Shown: positions 21,505 to 33,200 of the stretch, piece by piece | How the letters are laid out: every line of letters begins with the position of its first letter | Numbering within the stretch: the stretch's first letter is position 1 | From: Lentinula raphanica | Lineage: Eukaryota; Basidiomycota; Agaricomycetes; Agaricales; Omphalotaceae | Assembly: GCA_027919835.1 (NCBI GenBank) | Contig: JANVFP010000036.1 | Coordinates: forward strand, 62,001-126,000 | DNA length: 64,000 bases | Direction: 5' to 3' | Translations under genes and position numbers: made by a program | Notes under the pieces: model-generated | What the model was told of the DNA's origin: nothing | Seen by the model: only the letters and a program-made list of their open reading frames with translations | Databases searched by the model: none

Positions 21505-22312
21505 TTCGAAGGGTGAAGCGTGTAACTCAGTGGTGATCGACGAGGGGCAAAGGTGACCGAGCTTCGAGCTGTCGACGACTTTATATACTCTCTATTTTGC
21601 GGACAATAAGGCGCTAGAACACGTACAGCCATTGTTCGTGGCCATTGTCGTCCAACTATTGTCCCGGGCCGGGACATCCAAAAAAGGCAATTATCCTTCC
21701 TATTTCGGCTTTATTGTTAGTTCGAACAACTGAGGGTGGGCGCGTGAGGTTCTGACTGTGAGGCCTGAGCCTGAGACGTTTACACGTTAAAGTAGCCTTA
21801 AGATCGCAACCGCGAAGTTGGATCTGTCGACTATGCCGCAAGCCTTTCGTTGTGATCAACAAATGTAAAATTCGATAGAGTTTCTGGGATACAAGCTAAC
21901 ACATGCTGCTAATGATACAAAAAACTAAAGTTGACTATCGAATCAGAAACCAGATACCGAGTACAGAAGAGAGGAGAGATAAGTAAAAGAAAGCCAAATA
22001 GATATTCATAATGCCAGAATCATAGAGGGAAAGACGCCGAAATTTGAAACTTTCAGAAGGAATGTGAGCTAGTTGGTAGGGTAGCAGGCTGTGAGTAATG
22101 CGGAGAGCCGACTATCGAAGCCGGACAATTTTCCTGAAGATGTCCAAGTGAGCAATCGAGAGCGAGGAGGGGATTACGACGTGACTAACCATGACAATTG
22201 GTTAGAAAAACATTTTCTCTGACCATTCACAGAGAGGCGGTGGAGTCTGGTGAAACGAGACCTTAGCTCACTGCACTGGACATAATTTCACAATGAGGAC
22301 AGTCACCATACC
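21505..22312. other. Intergenic between the two pheromone genes
   Basis: No further CaaX-ending frame was found here on either strand. Nothing else recognised. Confidence 0.4.
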
Positions 22313-22477
22313 TTATGATATAACGCAAAATCCAATGATGTCTCCAGACCCTGCGGCTTCGGCGTCCACGGGTATAGAGTATGGAGCGTCGTCGAAGGTC
22401 AGAGTTTCTTCGACCGAACCACTAGTCGAGACTGTGGTGGTGGCAAGTTGAGTTTCGAGATCGGTGAATGAGTCCAT
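22313..22477 (-). CDS. Mating pheromone precursor 2 (CaaX)
   Basis: A single-exon frame of 54 residues beginning MDSFTDLETQ and ending GFCVIS. CVIS is a CaaX prenylation box. It has the same strand, start motif and end motif as precursor 1 about 0.8 kb away, and lies about 0.4 kb from the end of STE3 receptor 1. TATATAA immediately before the start may act as promoter. The central part is acidic and poorly conserved, as is usual for the discarded leader of these precursors. The predicted mature lipopeptide is the last dozen or so residues. Which receptor it activates cannot be told; in compatible mating the receptor is normally of another allele. Confidence 0.83.
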   Translation of the reverse strand: MDSFTDLETQLATTTVSTSGSVEETLTFDDAPYSIPVDAEAAGSGDIIGFCVIS

Positions 22478-22840
22478 TATATAGGATAGAACTGATGGTT
22501 GAGTTTGAGTTGAGGACGAGTTTAAGAGGTTGCGGCGGGGGAGTGAAGCAAATATGTGTCACTTTGTGTAGAGGGCTCGCAGTAATATGGTGGGGAAGTG
22601 AATGATTCTGGGTTCGAATTTATAGGGAAAAAGTCGCATTGTGTTTGGAGGACAATGGTCGTCGGTCATTGTCCCACTTACATAATTCTACATGGCCCAT
22701 TGTCCTGTGTGAAGGCAGATTCCAGAATTCCGTATGTGGCATGCTTGCCGCGCGCAGGTCAAGTATCGCACGAACGTCAAAAAGCCAAGAATGGTGGGCA
22801 ATTAGCGGTAGGTTCACTTGTTCGCTATCTACTACACAGA

Positions 22841-24352
22841 TCATATCGCAGTTACAACAAATACATTGGTAGAGTCATCAGCATCCTGATGCCGGTGGGG
22901 AAAGTCGATTTGACTGGGAGAGTTGGTATATAAAGTAGAAGAACCAGAGGAAGAAGGCCGAATTGGAGATCCAAGTAGTGCTGGTTTGGGGTATAGAATA
23001 TCATATATCGGAGGAGGCTCAGAAAGATCGGACGAAGACACATAATGCTTCGGTGTTGTTGGAGGAGAATCAGTTTTGACTTTGAGCGGAAGACTATCCG
23101 ATAGTCTTTGCCTAAGCAACGCGAAATCAGACATATAGGAAAGCGATATGCTGAGCGACACTTACTTTTTATCGGAAAGAAACGTGATCGAGGGCATTCG
23201 TAGACCAAGTATACGTAGTAGACCATGGAACCACATAGTGTAGTTTCTTCGAGCTTCCTCGGCAAACCCGAAGAAAACAAAGAAAATGAGTGCGCAGACA
23301 ACAGATGCCCAGCGATTGATTTGAAGACCCAATGCCATCCGGGGATCTGCTTCGTAGATTACCGAAGGAAACTGTTCCACTCGGGAGAAATCGATGTGAG
23401 TGTTGGCAAGACTGATCCAAGGACTGATTGGAGTAGACACGGCCGTGAGCCAGATGGTGACGACAGATAAAGGTACAGTGCACATGAGCTCCGTCATAGC
23501 GAGAGCCATCAAGCGAAAGTAGCGTCCTATAGTGAGAGTTTTGTTGCAGGAGATGAATTGAGAGAATTCGAGTCGACGTTGGGCGAAAGCTCGTAAGGAG
23601 AGAACTGTTGATTTGATCGTGAGCAAGTTCCTTCCAGGCTAGACGAAGGACGCGTCCTGACTCACCACAATACACGGCAGAGATAAGACCAAAGATGAGC
23701 GACCACGAATAAGTGATGAAGTAGAGTGGTAGCGTGTTGTAGAGAGCGGGCATGCAGCCGATATCCTCGAAAATATTGAAACGATGCCCTTGTACGATAT
23801 ATTCTATGAAGAGATGAGCGGAACGTCTGTGAAAGGGCAGGAACGCAACGAACGCAAAGCAATGTAGATCATGGGCCCCAGTACGCAAATCAAGCTGTCT
23901 ATGATGATCGCACGACGTTTCTACGAGTAGAGTTCAGGAGACGCGAGGACCAAGTACGTGGATTTTGCGTTACCTCTGCGCGAGTGATTGACGCATTCCG
24001 TATGGCGGCAATTCCATACAGGCGTCGTACTATGCAGAAAGAAGAAGCAGGCAGACCAGCGACAGCACCCATAGTGATACGTATGGCTGAGAAAAGAAAT
24101 ATTAACCAAAGAGAGTTCACTGAAGACGATGAAAGACGTACAAATATCACACCAGACCGGCGCAGAATTGATAACATTCCCTTTCCATATTATCGAGTTC
24201 ACGAACTGGTTGAGACACGCAAGAGATGCCCAGAGCATAAAGTAGCACGTTCCCGAGTTCCATGCTTGGAAATGCCAAGGGAGAGGGATCAAAGGAAGGA
24301 AGAAACCAAAGAAAGCGAAGATTGGGAAGAGAGGATAGTCGAGATTGGCCAT
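22841..24352 (-). CDS. STE3-type pheromone receptor 1
   Basis: Seven-helix G-protein-coupled receptor of the fungal STE3 class, expected at the plasma membrane sensing lipopeptide pheromone. Six exons: 24352-24142, 24086-23974, 23920-23854, 23803-23666, 23604-23166 and 23111-22841; 412 residues. STE3 hallmarks are IPLPWHFQAWNSGTC (helix 1/loop), VWCDIS (helix 3 region), a loop with QGHRFNIFEDIGC, and FFGFAEEARRNY at the start of the cytoplasmic tail. The tail (about residue 320 on) is Ser/Pro-rich. Exons 2-4 have the same lengths (113, 67 and 138 nt) as in receptor 2. It is divergent from receptor 2 and next to two pheromone precursors, i.e. a B mating-type locus. Confidence 0.93.
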
Positions 24353-24937
24353 CGAGATTTCTGGGTGGAGGTGAGACCACAATGACCAAGTGGCAAGTGG
24401 CAAGGGACAAATGTGGGATGGCCAAAGTCCATTGTCGCTAGTATAAGTATGTGGTACATCCCTTTGTGTCGAACGGAACAATGGTTATGACAATGAGCGG
24501 AGTTTGAACGTTGATTCTCACGCCTCTCAATGGCGGCAATCTTTCGGCCTCAGAAGAATTTTTTGTTCTGTTCTTCGAGTTCGTGCAAGGGCCTCCTAGT
24601 TATGTAGAACTCTTAGCGAAGATAGTGAAGAGAGTATGACTGTGGACACAGATCGGAGCAATGCGGTACACGAAATTTCTTGACCGAGTAACAAACTGTA
24701 ACAAAATAGCGAGAAGAGGGCGTCTGAAATCTAAATGGGGAAAGTGGGGGCGCCTAAGTGGTTCAAAAGTCCCAATTGTCTTCAGCTTTTGTCCTCACCT
24801 GCACACTGAGATAGGAAACAATGGTTGTCTTTTTCGAACTCCGCCTTGAGCCGGAGTATATCTTCCTCGTCTGGCTGACATACTCTTCAATTCACTCTCC
24901 CATATCGATTCAGACGCACTGCGGCACCACTTGACTT
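24353..24937. other. Upstream region of STE3 receptor 1
   Basis: Promoter side of the divergent receptor pair. cattgtc and cacaatgg-type stretches recur here and upstream of receptor 2, but no defined pheromone-response element could be fixed. Confidence 0.3.
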
Positions 24938-25440
24938 CTAACTCACAGTCAACTCGTTATCCATGGACACCTTCACCTCGTTTGAATCCATATGCTCTTC
25001 GAGCTCGCTCCCGCTCTCCTCCTCTGAGGACGCTGTACTCTGCGACGGCCAACTATCAGATTCATCTCCGTCATCCATTATGGTGGACCTAGAACATCCC
25101 TCCGACAGCGGTTCTGATGCCAATCTTGGCAGTTTTTGCACAATTGCTTGAACCCCGCACCCACAAACCTTCTATAGCATTGCCTGTGAGTATCGTCTTG
25201 AAACATCTTCAACTCATTGATACTAACAAGCAGTCCGGTATAGCAATGAGGCAACAAGACGCTTCTGCATTGATTCTCGTCCAATGCGACATCTTCCTCG
25301 GCCCTTCTATTTTTGGCCGTCCCAGCCCTACGACCCCTCTTGGGTTGATCTTCGATCTCATTCCTCCTTCTCATGCTCATTCCGTTGACCGGAACTTTGA
25401 CATGGTCTTCTTCGCTAACTATCCTACACTCCTTGGGCAT
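24938..25440 (-). CDS. Hypothetical protein between the two receptors
   Basis: Two exons (25440-25228 and 25171-24938) across a 56-bp GT-AG intron give a continuous 148-residue frame. The first half is basic (RRRNEIEDQPKRGRRAGTAK) and holds four cysteines around the junction (QCRS, HCY, VCGCG), possibly a small metal-binding knuckle. The second half is strongly acidic and serine-rich. No known family recognised. Splicing removes the stop that otherwise closes each frame, which is the main support. Confidence 0.4.
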
Positions 25441-26183
25441 TATTCGTGGTTTATCGTTTCATTTTTGCCTCTCCACTCTCATTCAGATCCGTTGGACTTA
25501 CTTATATCTATGTATATCTTGTATCCGTAGCTGCTATTTCTGCAATGAGTCTTCAACATGAACCATCATGATGACCTGGTATCACTCTCGCCACGCTCTG
25601 TGGATCGATAAGTAATTGCTTCAACACTGGCTTGCGGCCAATAAATTATAAATCTCAGAGATTGACCTACATGAGCGTAAATTTTCAGCAAATAGACGAG
25701 CCGGTCCCTCTTAATACCCATTTCATGCTCACTATTTGCCTGTCGCATCAATGGAGTCTCCGGGAGCCCTCTGCAGTAGCGCTTTCAAATTTTGTCAATG
25801 AACTCGATTAGTTGGATCCCAGTGCAGTGGTATTGCTCGCAATTAGTGAATTATTCTGGACGTCGACACTCACTATGAGCCTCCTTGAGTCTATGATTCG
25901 GTTTTTGATTAACAATCGCACAGTCGGTCGTAGTCTGAATTCTTCTAAAATGAAATCTGATCATGAGCCGTTTCGAGGACAACTCGTACTAGTAGAAGGG
26001 AACCGCTAAGAGACGCTAAGCGCCTCTTACATCGTGGGAAATGGGCGCTTAAATTATCCAAAGGCCCATTGTCCTCCTCGCCATTGTTCGGACAATGTGT
26101 TCATCTCGAAACGGAAACAAAGCAAAGGAGAAGATGAAAACACGCAATACTCAACTTTACTTCCAACTCCTTTCCTCCCCACC
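25441..26183. other. Upstream region of STE3 receptor 2
   Basis: No gene seen; promoter side of receptor 2. Confidence 0.3.
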
Positions 26184-28228
26184 ATGCCTTCATCCGATCC
26201 GACTTTTCCACTTTTCTCTATCTTCGCTTTCGTTGGGTTTGTGCTCACTGTGATTCCATTACCGTGGCATTTTCAAGCATGGAATTCGGGAACCTGCGCA
26301 TTCATGTTGTGGGTCGGGAGCTTTTGTCTCGTTTTATTCATCAATTCGTTGATATGGGCGGACAATGCGCTAAACACCATACCCGTCTGGTGTGATATCT
26401 GTATGTATCCACTTTTGTGCATCGACACCCACTTGCTAACCATGATTCAGCGTCTCAAATTTTGGCAGGTGCTGGTGTGGGTATTCCAGCATCCACGCTC
26501 TGCATTACCCGTCGACTTTATCGTCTTACGTCTACGCAAACGGTATCCATCACTCGCGATGATGTACGTATTCCGCTTTCCAAGTCTTTCTATGTTTACT
26601 CATATTTTCCAAAGAAAATGCGCGCGATTTATGAAGACATAGCTATAGCAGCTGGTTTGCCCATTTTTGTGCTGATACTACGTGGGTAACCCATAGCCAC
26701 TGAACACTTATGATTCATCTGATTCCATCCCTTGTAGATATCATTGTTCAGCCACATCGTTTCGATATCATCGAGGAATATGGATGCTCTATCGCTACCT
26801 ATAACACCATCCCCTCATATTTCCTCTTCTACATGTGGCCCGTATTGCTCGGATCGGTCTCATTCATCTATTCAAGTGCGTCACTCATGAGCAAACAGAA
26901 CAAACTCACTGAACATTTCCTAGGTCTCACACTTCGAACGTTCTACATGCGTCGTATCCAGTTCAATCAGATTCTTTCTGCGAATACTGCCATCAATCCT
27001 AGCCGGTATTTACGTCTTATGCTTCTTGCTCTCATCGACATCATGTGTACGATACCGCTCGGCATCTATGTCATATACCTCGAATTGCATGGTGTACCTC
27101 TGCAACCCTGGATCTCCTGGGATGACACGCACTTTGATTTCGGGCGCGTGGTGCTGGTCCCAGCTGTTGTATGGCGCTCCAGCTCCTCTAGCATTGCAAC
27201 TGTGCAGATCAACCGCTGGCTACCTGTTGCTTGCGCGTTCGTTTTCTTTGCCTTGTTCGGGTTTGCCGAAGAAGCAATGAAAAACTACCGGCGTTCGTTC
27301 TGGTATGTTGCCAAACTGTTTGGTTTCCATCCTCGTCCAGGATCACAATCGAACACGGTGCACCAAAGCAAGAGTGGCATGTTTTCCGGGTATGTTATCT
27401 TGCTACAATCATGCTTGTGAACCGCCTCTGACGCGTTACACCAGGCTCAAGCGTTTCAAGCTCAATTCCCAGGACTGGAAATCCCATGGCGACCTGGCCT
27501 ACTCGAGATCAACAGAGTCTGCAATATCATCGGCTCGACTAGCCAAATTGCGACAGAGTGTGGCTGAGGCAGAATTTCGTTCGACGATCTGTTTTCCAGA
27601 CGACGATGTTGAACTTGGCCCTTACCGCACATCGTTCATCAATCCCGAGATCTCGCATGCAATACCGTTGTCTCCGTCTTCCTCGACATCCACATACGCA
27701 CCACATACTCCTGGTACACCAACGACACTGCCCCCATCCTATAAAGATTCCACATGCAACGATGCTGCTGCTTCCGCATTCTGTGGAGACAAACTTGACG
27801 AATACATAGACCAGACTCCGAGGGTTGCCTCTTGGGTGACATTGCCGGATATGATCATCGCAGATTCAGCCCGTGAGCATGCCAGTCGGCCTTCGTCGTA
27901 CTCTTCGTATTCTCCTTCTCTCAATCGCCATACGGAGCGGACGGATGATGGTCATGAAGAGGACGAGATTTCTATCACGGATGCGTACATGGACTCTCGT
28001 CCCGCTTCACCTATATCTCCTGGGCGCGCACCTACGCCAATGCCCTTTGCTTCTTCCGAGCTACCTGTGCCTCCGCCTCCTGCTTTGTCTTTCCATCGAC
28101 CCTTCTCACCCCCGAGTGTTTACCCCGTCACTCAATCTCATCTCGCAAGGAACGCGAACGCATCGAACGGGTCAATCAATGGAATCACGGTCACTGTGCA
28201 TACACAGTCCTCCCGGGAATCTCTATGA
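26184..28228 (+). CDS. STE3-type pheromone receptor 2
   Basis: Second STE3 receptor. Exons 26184-26400, 26451-26563, 26615-26681, 26738-26875, 26924-27389 and 27445-28228 give 594 residues. The start at 26184 gives the short extracellular N-terminus usual for the family, and accATGcc is a good context. Motifs: IPLPWHFQAWNSGTC, PVWCDIS, CITRRLY, PHRFDIIEEYGC, QINRWLPVAC and FGFAEEAMKNYRR. The cytoplasmic tail is about 270 residues, far longer than in receptor 1, and Ser/Pro/Thr-rich. Intron positions match receptor 1, so the two are old duplicates. It is predicted to couple to a heterotrimeric G protein and start the mating MAPK cascade (known for the family). Both receptors look intact. Confidence 0.93.
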
Positions 28229-30672
28229 CGTCGACCTCTGTGATTTCCTTTTCAATCTCCACGAATTGTACACCTGAAGCGTACACCTCTTTGCTCAAAA
28301 CATAACCACTCAGAACCGAACCCATCTGATCTTTCCTTTTTTAGTCCGTCGCTCTTTTCTGGCATTTTATCCACACGATTCCACGATATATGGTCTATGC
28401 TAGCACCACGCTCAATCGCTCACTGCTTTGCTGGCTTCTTGATGATCTTTTTCACCGTACACATCGGACTCTTCATCCCCCATCCCAGTTCTGTAATCTG
28501 AAATACTGTATCATTGGTCTCCCTCTTATTAGCCTACTTCTACACAATAACTCACTAGTTCACGATTTTCCTCATCTGTAACCAGCCACGGTCCTCTCGT
28601 ACATACCATTCGCTCATACCCCGCATATACTCTACGCAGTATTTACTCCTTGTTATGTGCTGCCATGTATTTACTCATAGCATTCGGCAAAGATCCTGGC
28701 GACGCCGAATTATTGGTTGTGATGAGTTGACCTTTCATGAGTACGTGGACGTCAAATGAACGTTGCTCGAAGGCCGTCTATAGTCTTCATTCTCATCACT
28801 GACTCGACATCCCCAAAGGCCAAATCCAGTAGAAATATCCTTCTGCGATAGTAATTGACGACGAACCACAAAGCCCAGTCGTTGGTGTATGTGGCAGTTA
28901 TTTTCAAAGTCTTGCGGCATCCTAAATCATTTGATCGGGGATATGGCACAGTGCGATGTGGTTTGCGAGTCTGCGACTTCAAAATCAGCTTATCTCATGC
29001 CTGACTGACAGACAAGAAGGGGGACTAGGAGGGAGTAGGTAAATATTTGTGCGCGCGTCTGGTTCGCATAGGAATAATTCCGAGTAGTGATCTGTATGAT
29101 CTGTTACATGCATACGCAATGAAGGCGTCGAACACCAGATCGAAACGAAGACGACGCTGATCCGTGAGAGAGTCGTGACGATCAGCTGTACTTTGTTCTT
29201 GAATTCACTATCTTCGTAGGTCTTTTACGGTGAGTGAAAAGGACGAGTCAAGGTCGGCCTCTGCATGAATTTGGGGTTTCGAATGATTCTGTCAGCACAT
29301 GCTTATCCATTTGAAGGTCGCATTGGAGGACTGCAGAAACAACGTTCCACAGTTTGATATTTTACGCGGCTCTGAATTTTGAACCGTGGATCTTCCATTA
29401 GCACAAGACATAAGCTGGATTATTGCTGTATTCGAAGGGGGTCCTTCCACAAGAGTCCTCGTTGACATGTCAATAAAGCCATTGTGTCTGCATGAATGAG
29501 CTCGAGACCTTCGAAACCTACACTGCTTGATATAAATACTGAGTCTTTTGAAGACATGAGTAATGAAAACTGACAAGGCTGAACAATGGAAGGCAAGATT
29601 AGAATTCCTTCGTGAACCAAAGAGCCACAAACTGCATTCCGAAGGCCGTCGAGTGAAACGCGTTCACGACCATGAACCGAACGAATCATTCTTTTCACTC
29701 CCTTCGGTTCATAACCTTGTGCAAATTCTCCAGCAATACCGCGGGATCAAATACGAGCGACAAAATACACGCTGCCGAAAGCTGACATGGAGATAAGTCT
29801 AACTTGTGTGTGAAGTCTTCATACATGCATGTTATGCTCCGCTTGAGACAATGACACGCTGGCGACGGTTCCCTGCAATGCAGCACAGTATACGTGCCCA
29901 GAAACACCAATGATCTGAACGCAAAACAAAAGCAATAGAGGAAGAGTGTAAAAGGTGCTGTTACACATGTATCTCGTCCCGCGGATGCCATGTTAGTTTT
30001 TTCGAGCTCCTAGCAAGCTTTCACGAAAGTTGAGAGATATGAGAAACACACAAGCCATAGCGTGTATGCCCTACTAGTAGTAGGACGCGCAAGGTTCCAT
30101 CGAAGAAAGAAACGTCATGAATGAGTCCTTTGCGTCTAGTCCGATGAATACGTGGCCCCCACTCAGTCAACCACACGCGAACCTTGTGCAGAGTGGATCG
30201 GTGAACATCATGGAGCTTGAACTTTGGTACTTTGAGCGATACTCACAGAAATGAAAGTTCTGCAGCTGTAGATGCCGTCAAAGGCACGCGTAGGGTACGA
30301 AGGATATCAAGACGCGATCAGCATGTAGAAGGTATCTCTGAATCACCTCAGGCCAGGCCTGTTACCTTCAAATTTCAGCACTTCAGGGACTTGCATACAT
30401 AGTAGAATCAGGTAGAATCTGAATTTTGAAAGCAGGTTTGTCAGAGGCCCGTGAGCCACTATTTGACGATAGATACGTACGAATTCGCGATCACTGCTTT
30501 CATCGTCGTTCTTCTGGCTATGAAGGACATTTTTGGAAAGTCGTTTTCACCCTTGTCCCCGAGGGACCGAGTGAACGTTTAGTGATGAAGAAATGTTCGT
30601 GTAACCCAAGTTTAGGGTCACTACTAGATAAAACCTGGGGCGGGCCGGACCCAGGTAAGCAGTGCTGCAAAC
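28229..30672. other. Gene-poor region
   Basis: The 3' flank of receptor 2, then about 2 kb without a gene I can support. Short frames on the minus strand (28735-28982, 29292-29991) lack splice continuity and motifs. Confidence 0.4.
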
Positions 30673-31832
30673 ATGTCCTCCCTTTCCTCCCTACTCCCAT
30701 CGTCTGAGCAAATTCTAAAGCTCAGCGAACGATATACGACCCACAACCTCTCTTACGCCCACAGTATGGACGTGGTAACCGAAAAGCTCACACTGATCAC
30801 TCAAAACTTCCCTGCACCCATACGGGAATTAGGTGTCTCGCTTATTGACGAGGTGAGCTTGTTACAATGGAGGACTATGCGGGAGGCCCTTTTTTGGCTA
30901 ATTTAATGTAATCTTCAGAAATGCTATGTTCAACTCATTGAGAAGCTGGACTTTTCCGATATCGAATGTGTCAAGCTTGCTTTGAGTAAAGGACTCGGCA
31001 TTGGCATAGTCGTTGGTGGATCGATCGTGAAGGTCCCTCAGATCGCTCTCAGTGAGATTCTATTACTCTGTATCTTGAGCGTGGCTGATTCCTTTCAGTC
31101 CTTCGAACTCAGGACTCGGCAGGCCTCTCTCTACCATCCTACATTCTTGAGACGCTTTCTTACCTCATCACCCTTTTCTATTCCTATCGGAACTCATTTC
31201 CGTTCTCCACCTTTGGAGAAAATCTGTTCCTCAGTGTTCAGGATATTGCCGTATCACTGTTTATCCTGCTCTATGGTGATTCACCCAATCCTTCTCGTCG
31301 GACTGGCGACATCGGACTCTTGACTGGATTCTTCGTTGCCAGTATTTCCGCATTGTACTCGATGTCTCTGGAAAACTTGGCTTATCTCCAGCTTGCCACG
31401 CTCCCGCTGTCGCTGTTTTCCAAAATTCCTCAAATCACCGCGAATCATAAAGCTAAATCCACTGGCCAACTTTCCGCATTTGCCGTCCTTTCGCAGATCG
31501 TCGGCTGTGTCGCTAGACTCTACACCACCTCTACGGAGGTTGGGGATCCTGTTGTCCAAGCGGGTTTCGGTCTGGCTTTGCTCCTCAATCTGGTGCTTGG
31601 AATTCAAATGATGCTTTATTGGGGCAACATGCCCCCGGCTGTTCAGAAGAAGAAGGCCGTTGCTGCAGAAAGCCAAAAAGTATATCCAGCTGAAGCTGAG
31701 CCCATAGACGAAACTCTTTCGCAAGAGTACTTCCTATCCAACGGACGTCAGAGACGTTCAAGGCCGATGCAGCGGGTGGACCATGCCGAGGGTTCAGGCT
31801 CGAGTAGAAAATGGGAGAGGAAGGTCGACTAG
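30673..31832 (+). CDS. MPDU1-like: MPDU1-type PQ-loop membrane protein
   Basis: Homologue of mannose-P-dolichol utilization defect 1 (Lec35), an ER multi-span protein needed for use of dolichol-phosphate sugars in glycosylation (known for animals; the precise fungal role is inferred). Exons 30673-30852, 30919-31051 and 31099-31832 give 348 residues. First PQ-loop: GGSIVKVPQIALILRT at about residues 93-108. Second PQ-loop: LFSKIPQITANHKAKSTGQLS at about residues 215-235. SAGLSLPSYILET after the first loop is characteristic. About seven hydrophobic segments are visible, with a polar C-terminal tail from about residue 300. All introns are GT-AG. Confidence 0.9.
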
Positions 31833-32168
31833 AGACTGATACTGATAGAGGTAATATTTTATTGCTTGCTGTATTTGTGTTTACGCTAGGGAATCCATCG
31901 GGGCCGTTCATATTGTCCCAACTCGTCGGCGCTAATGCCCCAACGCGCGGGGTCTTCGGTGCTGCTTTCCGCTCAGTAGCTTCTCAATCATGGCACAACT
32001 GCATTCTCTCGGTCTCGTCATCATTACTTCGATGTCGGGACTGTCCGTAGAAGACTCAGTCTGTTGCGAATCCAGACCCGCCTAAAACTGCGAATGCCTT
32101 AGATTCCTCTGAGAATCATTTCATTGAAACTTGCCGTTCATTTCGTTTTCTCAGTCTACTTTCGAAAC
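31833..32168. other. Intergenic
   Basis: The 3' flank of the MPDU1-like gene; nothing else recognised. Confidence 0.4.
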
Positions 32169-32636
32169 ATGTCCGACAAGGTATATTTACCGCGTGCTAC
32201 ATAACCCACTCGCGCGTTCGTGGCTGTTCGTGGACTTGCACAAATGTTCATTCATATTGTTCTGAACTTGCCCAATTATGGTTACTTTAGTCGGACGCCC
32301 ACAACTCGATGAGGGCCCATTAAATTCTGATTTCATGGAATACGCTAACCGCAGTGCATGGTCCTCTCCTACCGTATGTCTTACTCTCCCAAACTAGCAG
32401 CTTTTGGTAGAGCTTTTTCAAGCGCCGCTGCCTGTATGGAGAATGGTGCATATGTGTGTCGTGTCAACGGATTTGTCGGTTTCTTTACTTCTCGGGCTCT
32501 CCCTTGCGAAGCAAGCGTCATTTTGATGGCAATTGACATTAGTTCGTTCTTCCTTGTGAGTATCATATTATCTTTTCTCTTGAATTTTCTTCTGAAGAAT
32601 GGAAACATTTAGCGCTAATCACTGTAGATCGTATGA
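32169..32636 (+). CDS. Possible small protein, unrecognised
   Basis: Tentative. ATG at 32169 in the context aaacATGtcc, 12-nt first exon (32169-32180), long intron to 32354, second exon 32355-32555 and a last exon 32628-32636 give a continuous 73-residue frame. It contains SPKLAAFGRAFSSAAACMENGA and further cysteines, loosely like small mitochondrial cysteine proteins, but I cannot assign a family and the splice pattern may be different. Confidence 0.25.
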
Positions 32637-33200
32637 ACCTATCTAGGGCGATTGGAGAGAAGACCCATACCGTTCATACCACTCAACTCAAAGCGCATGA
32701 AACATGCTCAAGGTTGCACTCAGTACCGTTCAAAGAGCCTACGGTGTGAGTACTATGAATTACTCCGAGACCATCACCTATTTACTGCCACTCGAACTGG
32801 AACAGACTGTATCTTGTACATAATGTTCATTCCAGAATCTATATTCGAAATGGCATGCAGTAACCGGCAACGACTCGTCCTATTGTAAGCGGACCAACGG
32901 GCCTCTCGAAAGCTTCTTATGAACTGCCAAGGGCTCGCTGGTTCTACCATAGGATTCTTTTTCAACACATCAACAGATCGCAAACTTCTGTCATCTTAGC
33001 TATCGCCACTCCAGATGGGGGAGTTTGCAGGTGCTTGTATCCTTCGCTACTATATAAAGGGAGGGTTTAATCAGCCCAGGCAAGAGTTGACGTTCCCTTC
33101 TTCTCCCTTCTCTGATCCATACAGCCCTCTCCTCTGACGTGACGCCCTAACAGGTAGTCCATAACTCATTTCCATCCGTGTTTCCAAGAAGGATTTCACG
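32637..33200. other. Promoter region of MFS transporter gene
   Basis: No coding signal. TATATAAAG at about 33051-33059 lies about 145 bp before the transporter start, and a C/T-rich stretch follows. Confidence 0.4.

Noticed and set aside
23169..23888. 239-codon minus-strand frame overlapping STE3 receptor 1
   Set aside because: It reads through intron borders in a shifted frame; the spliced receptor frame has the family motifs.
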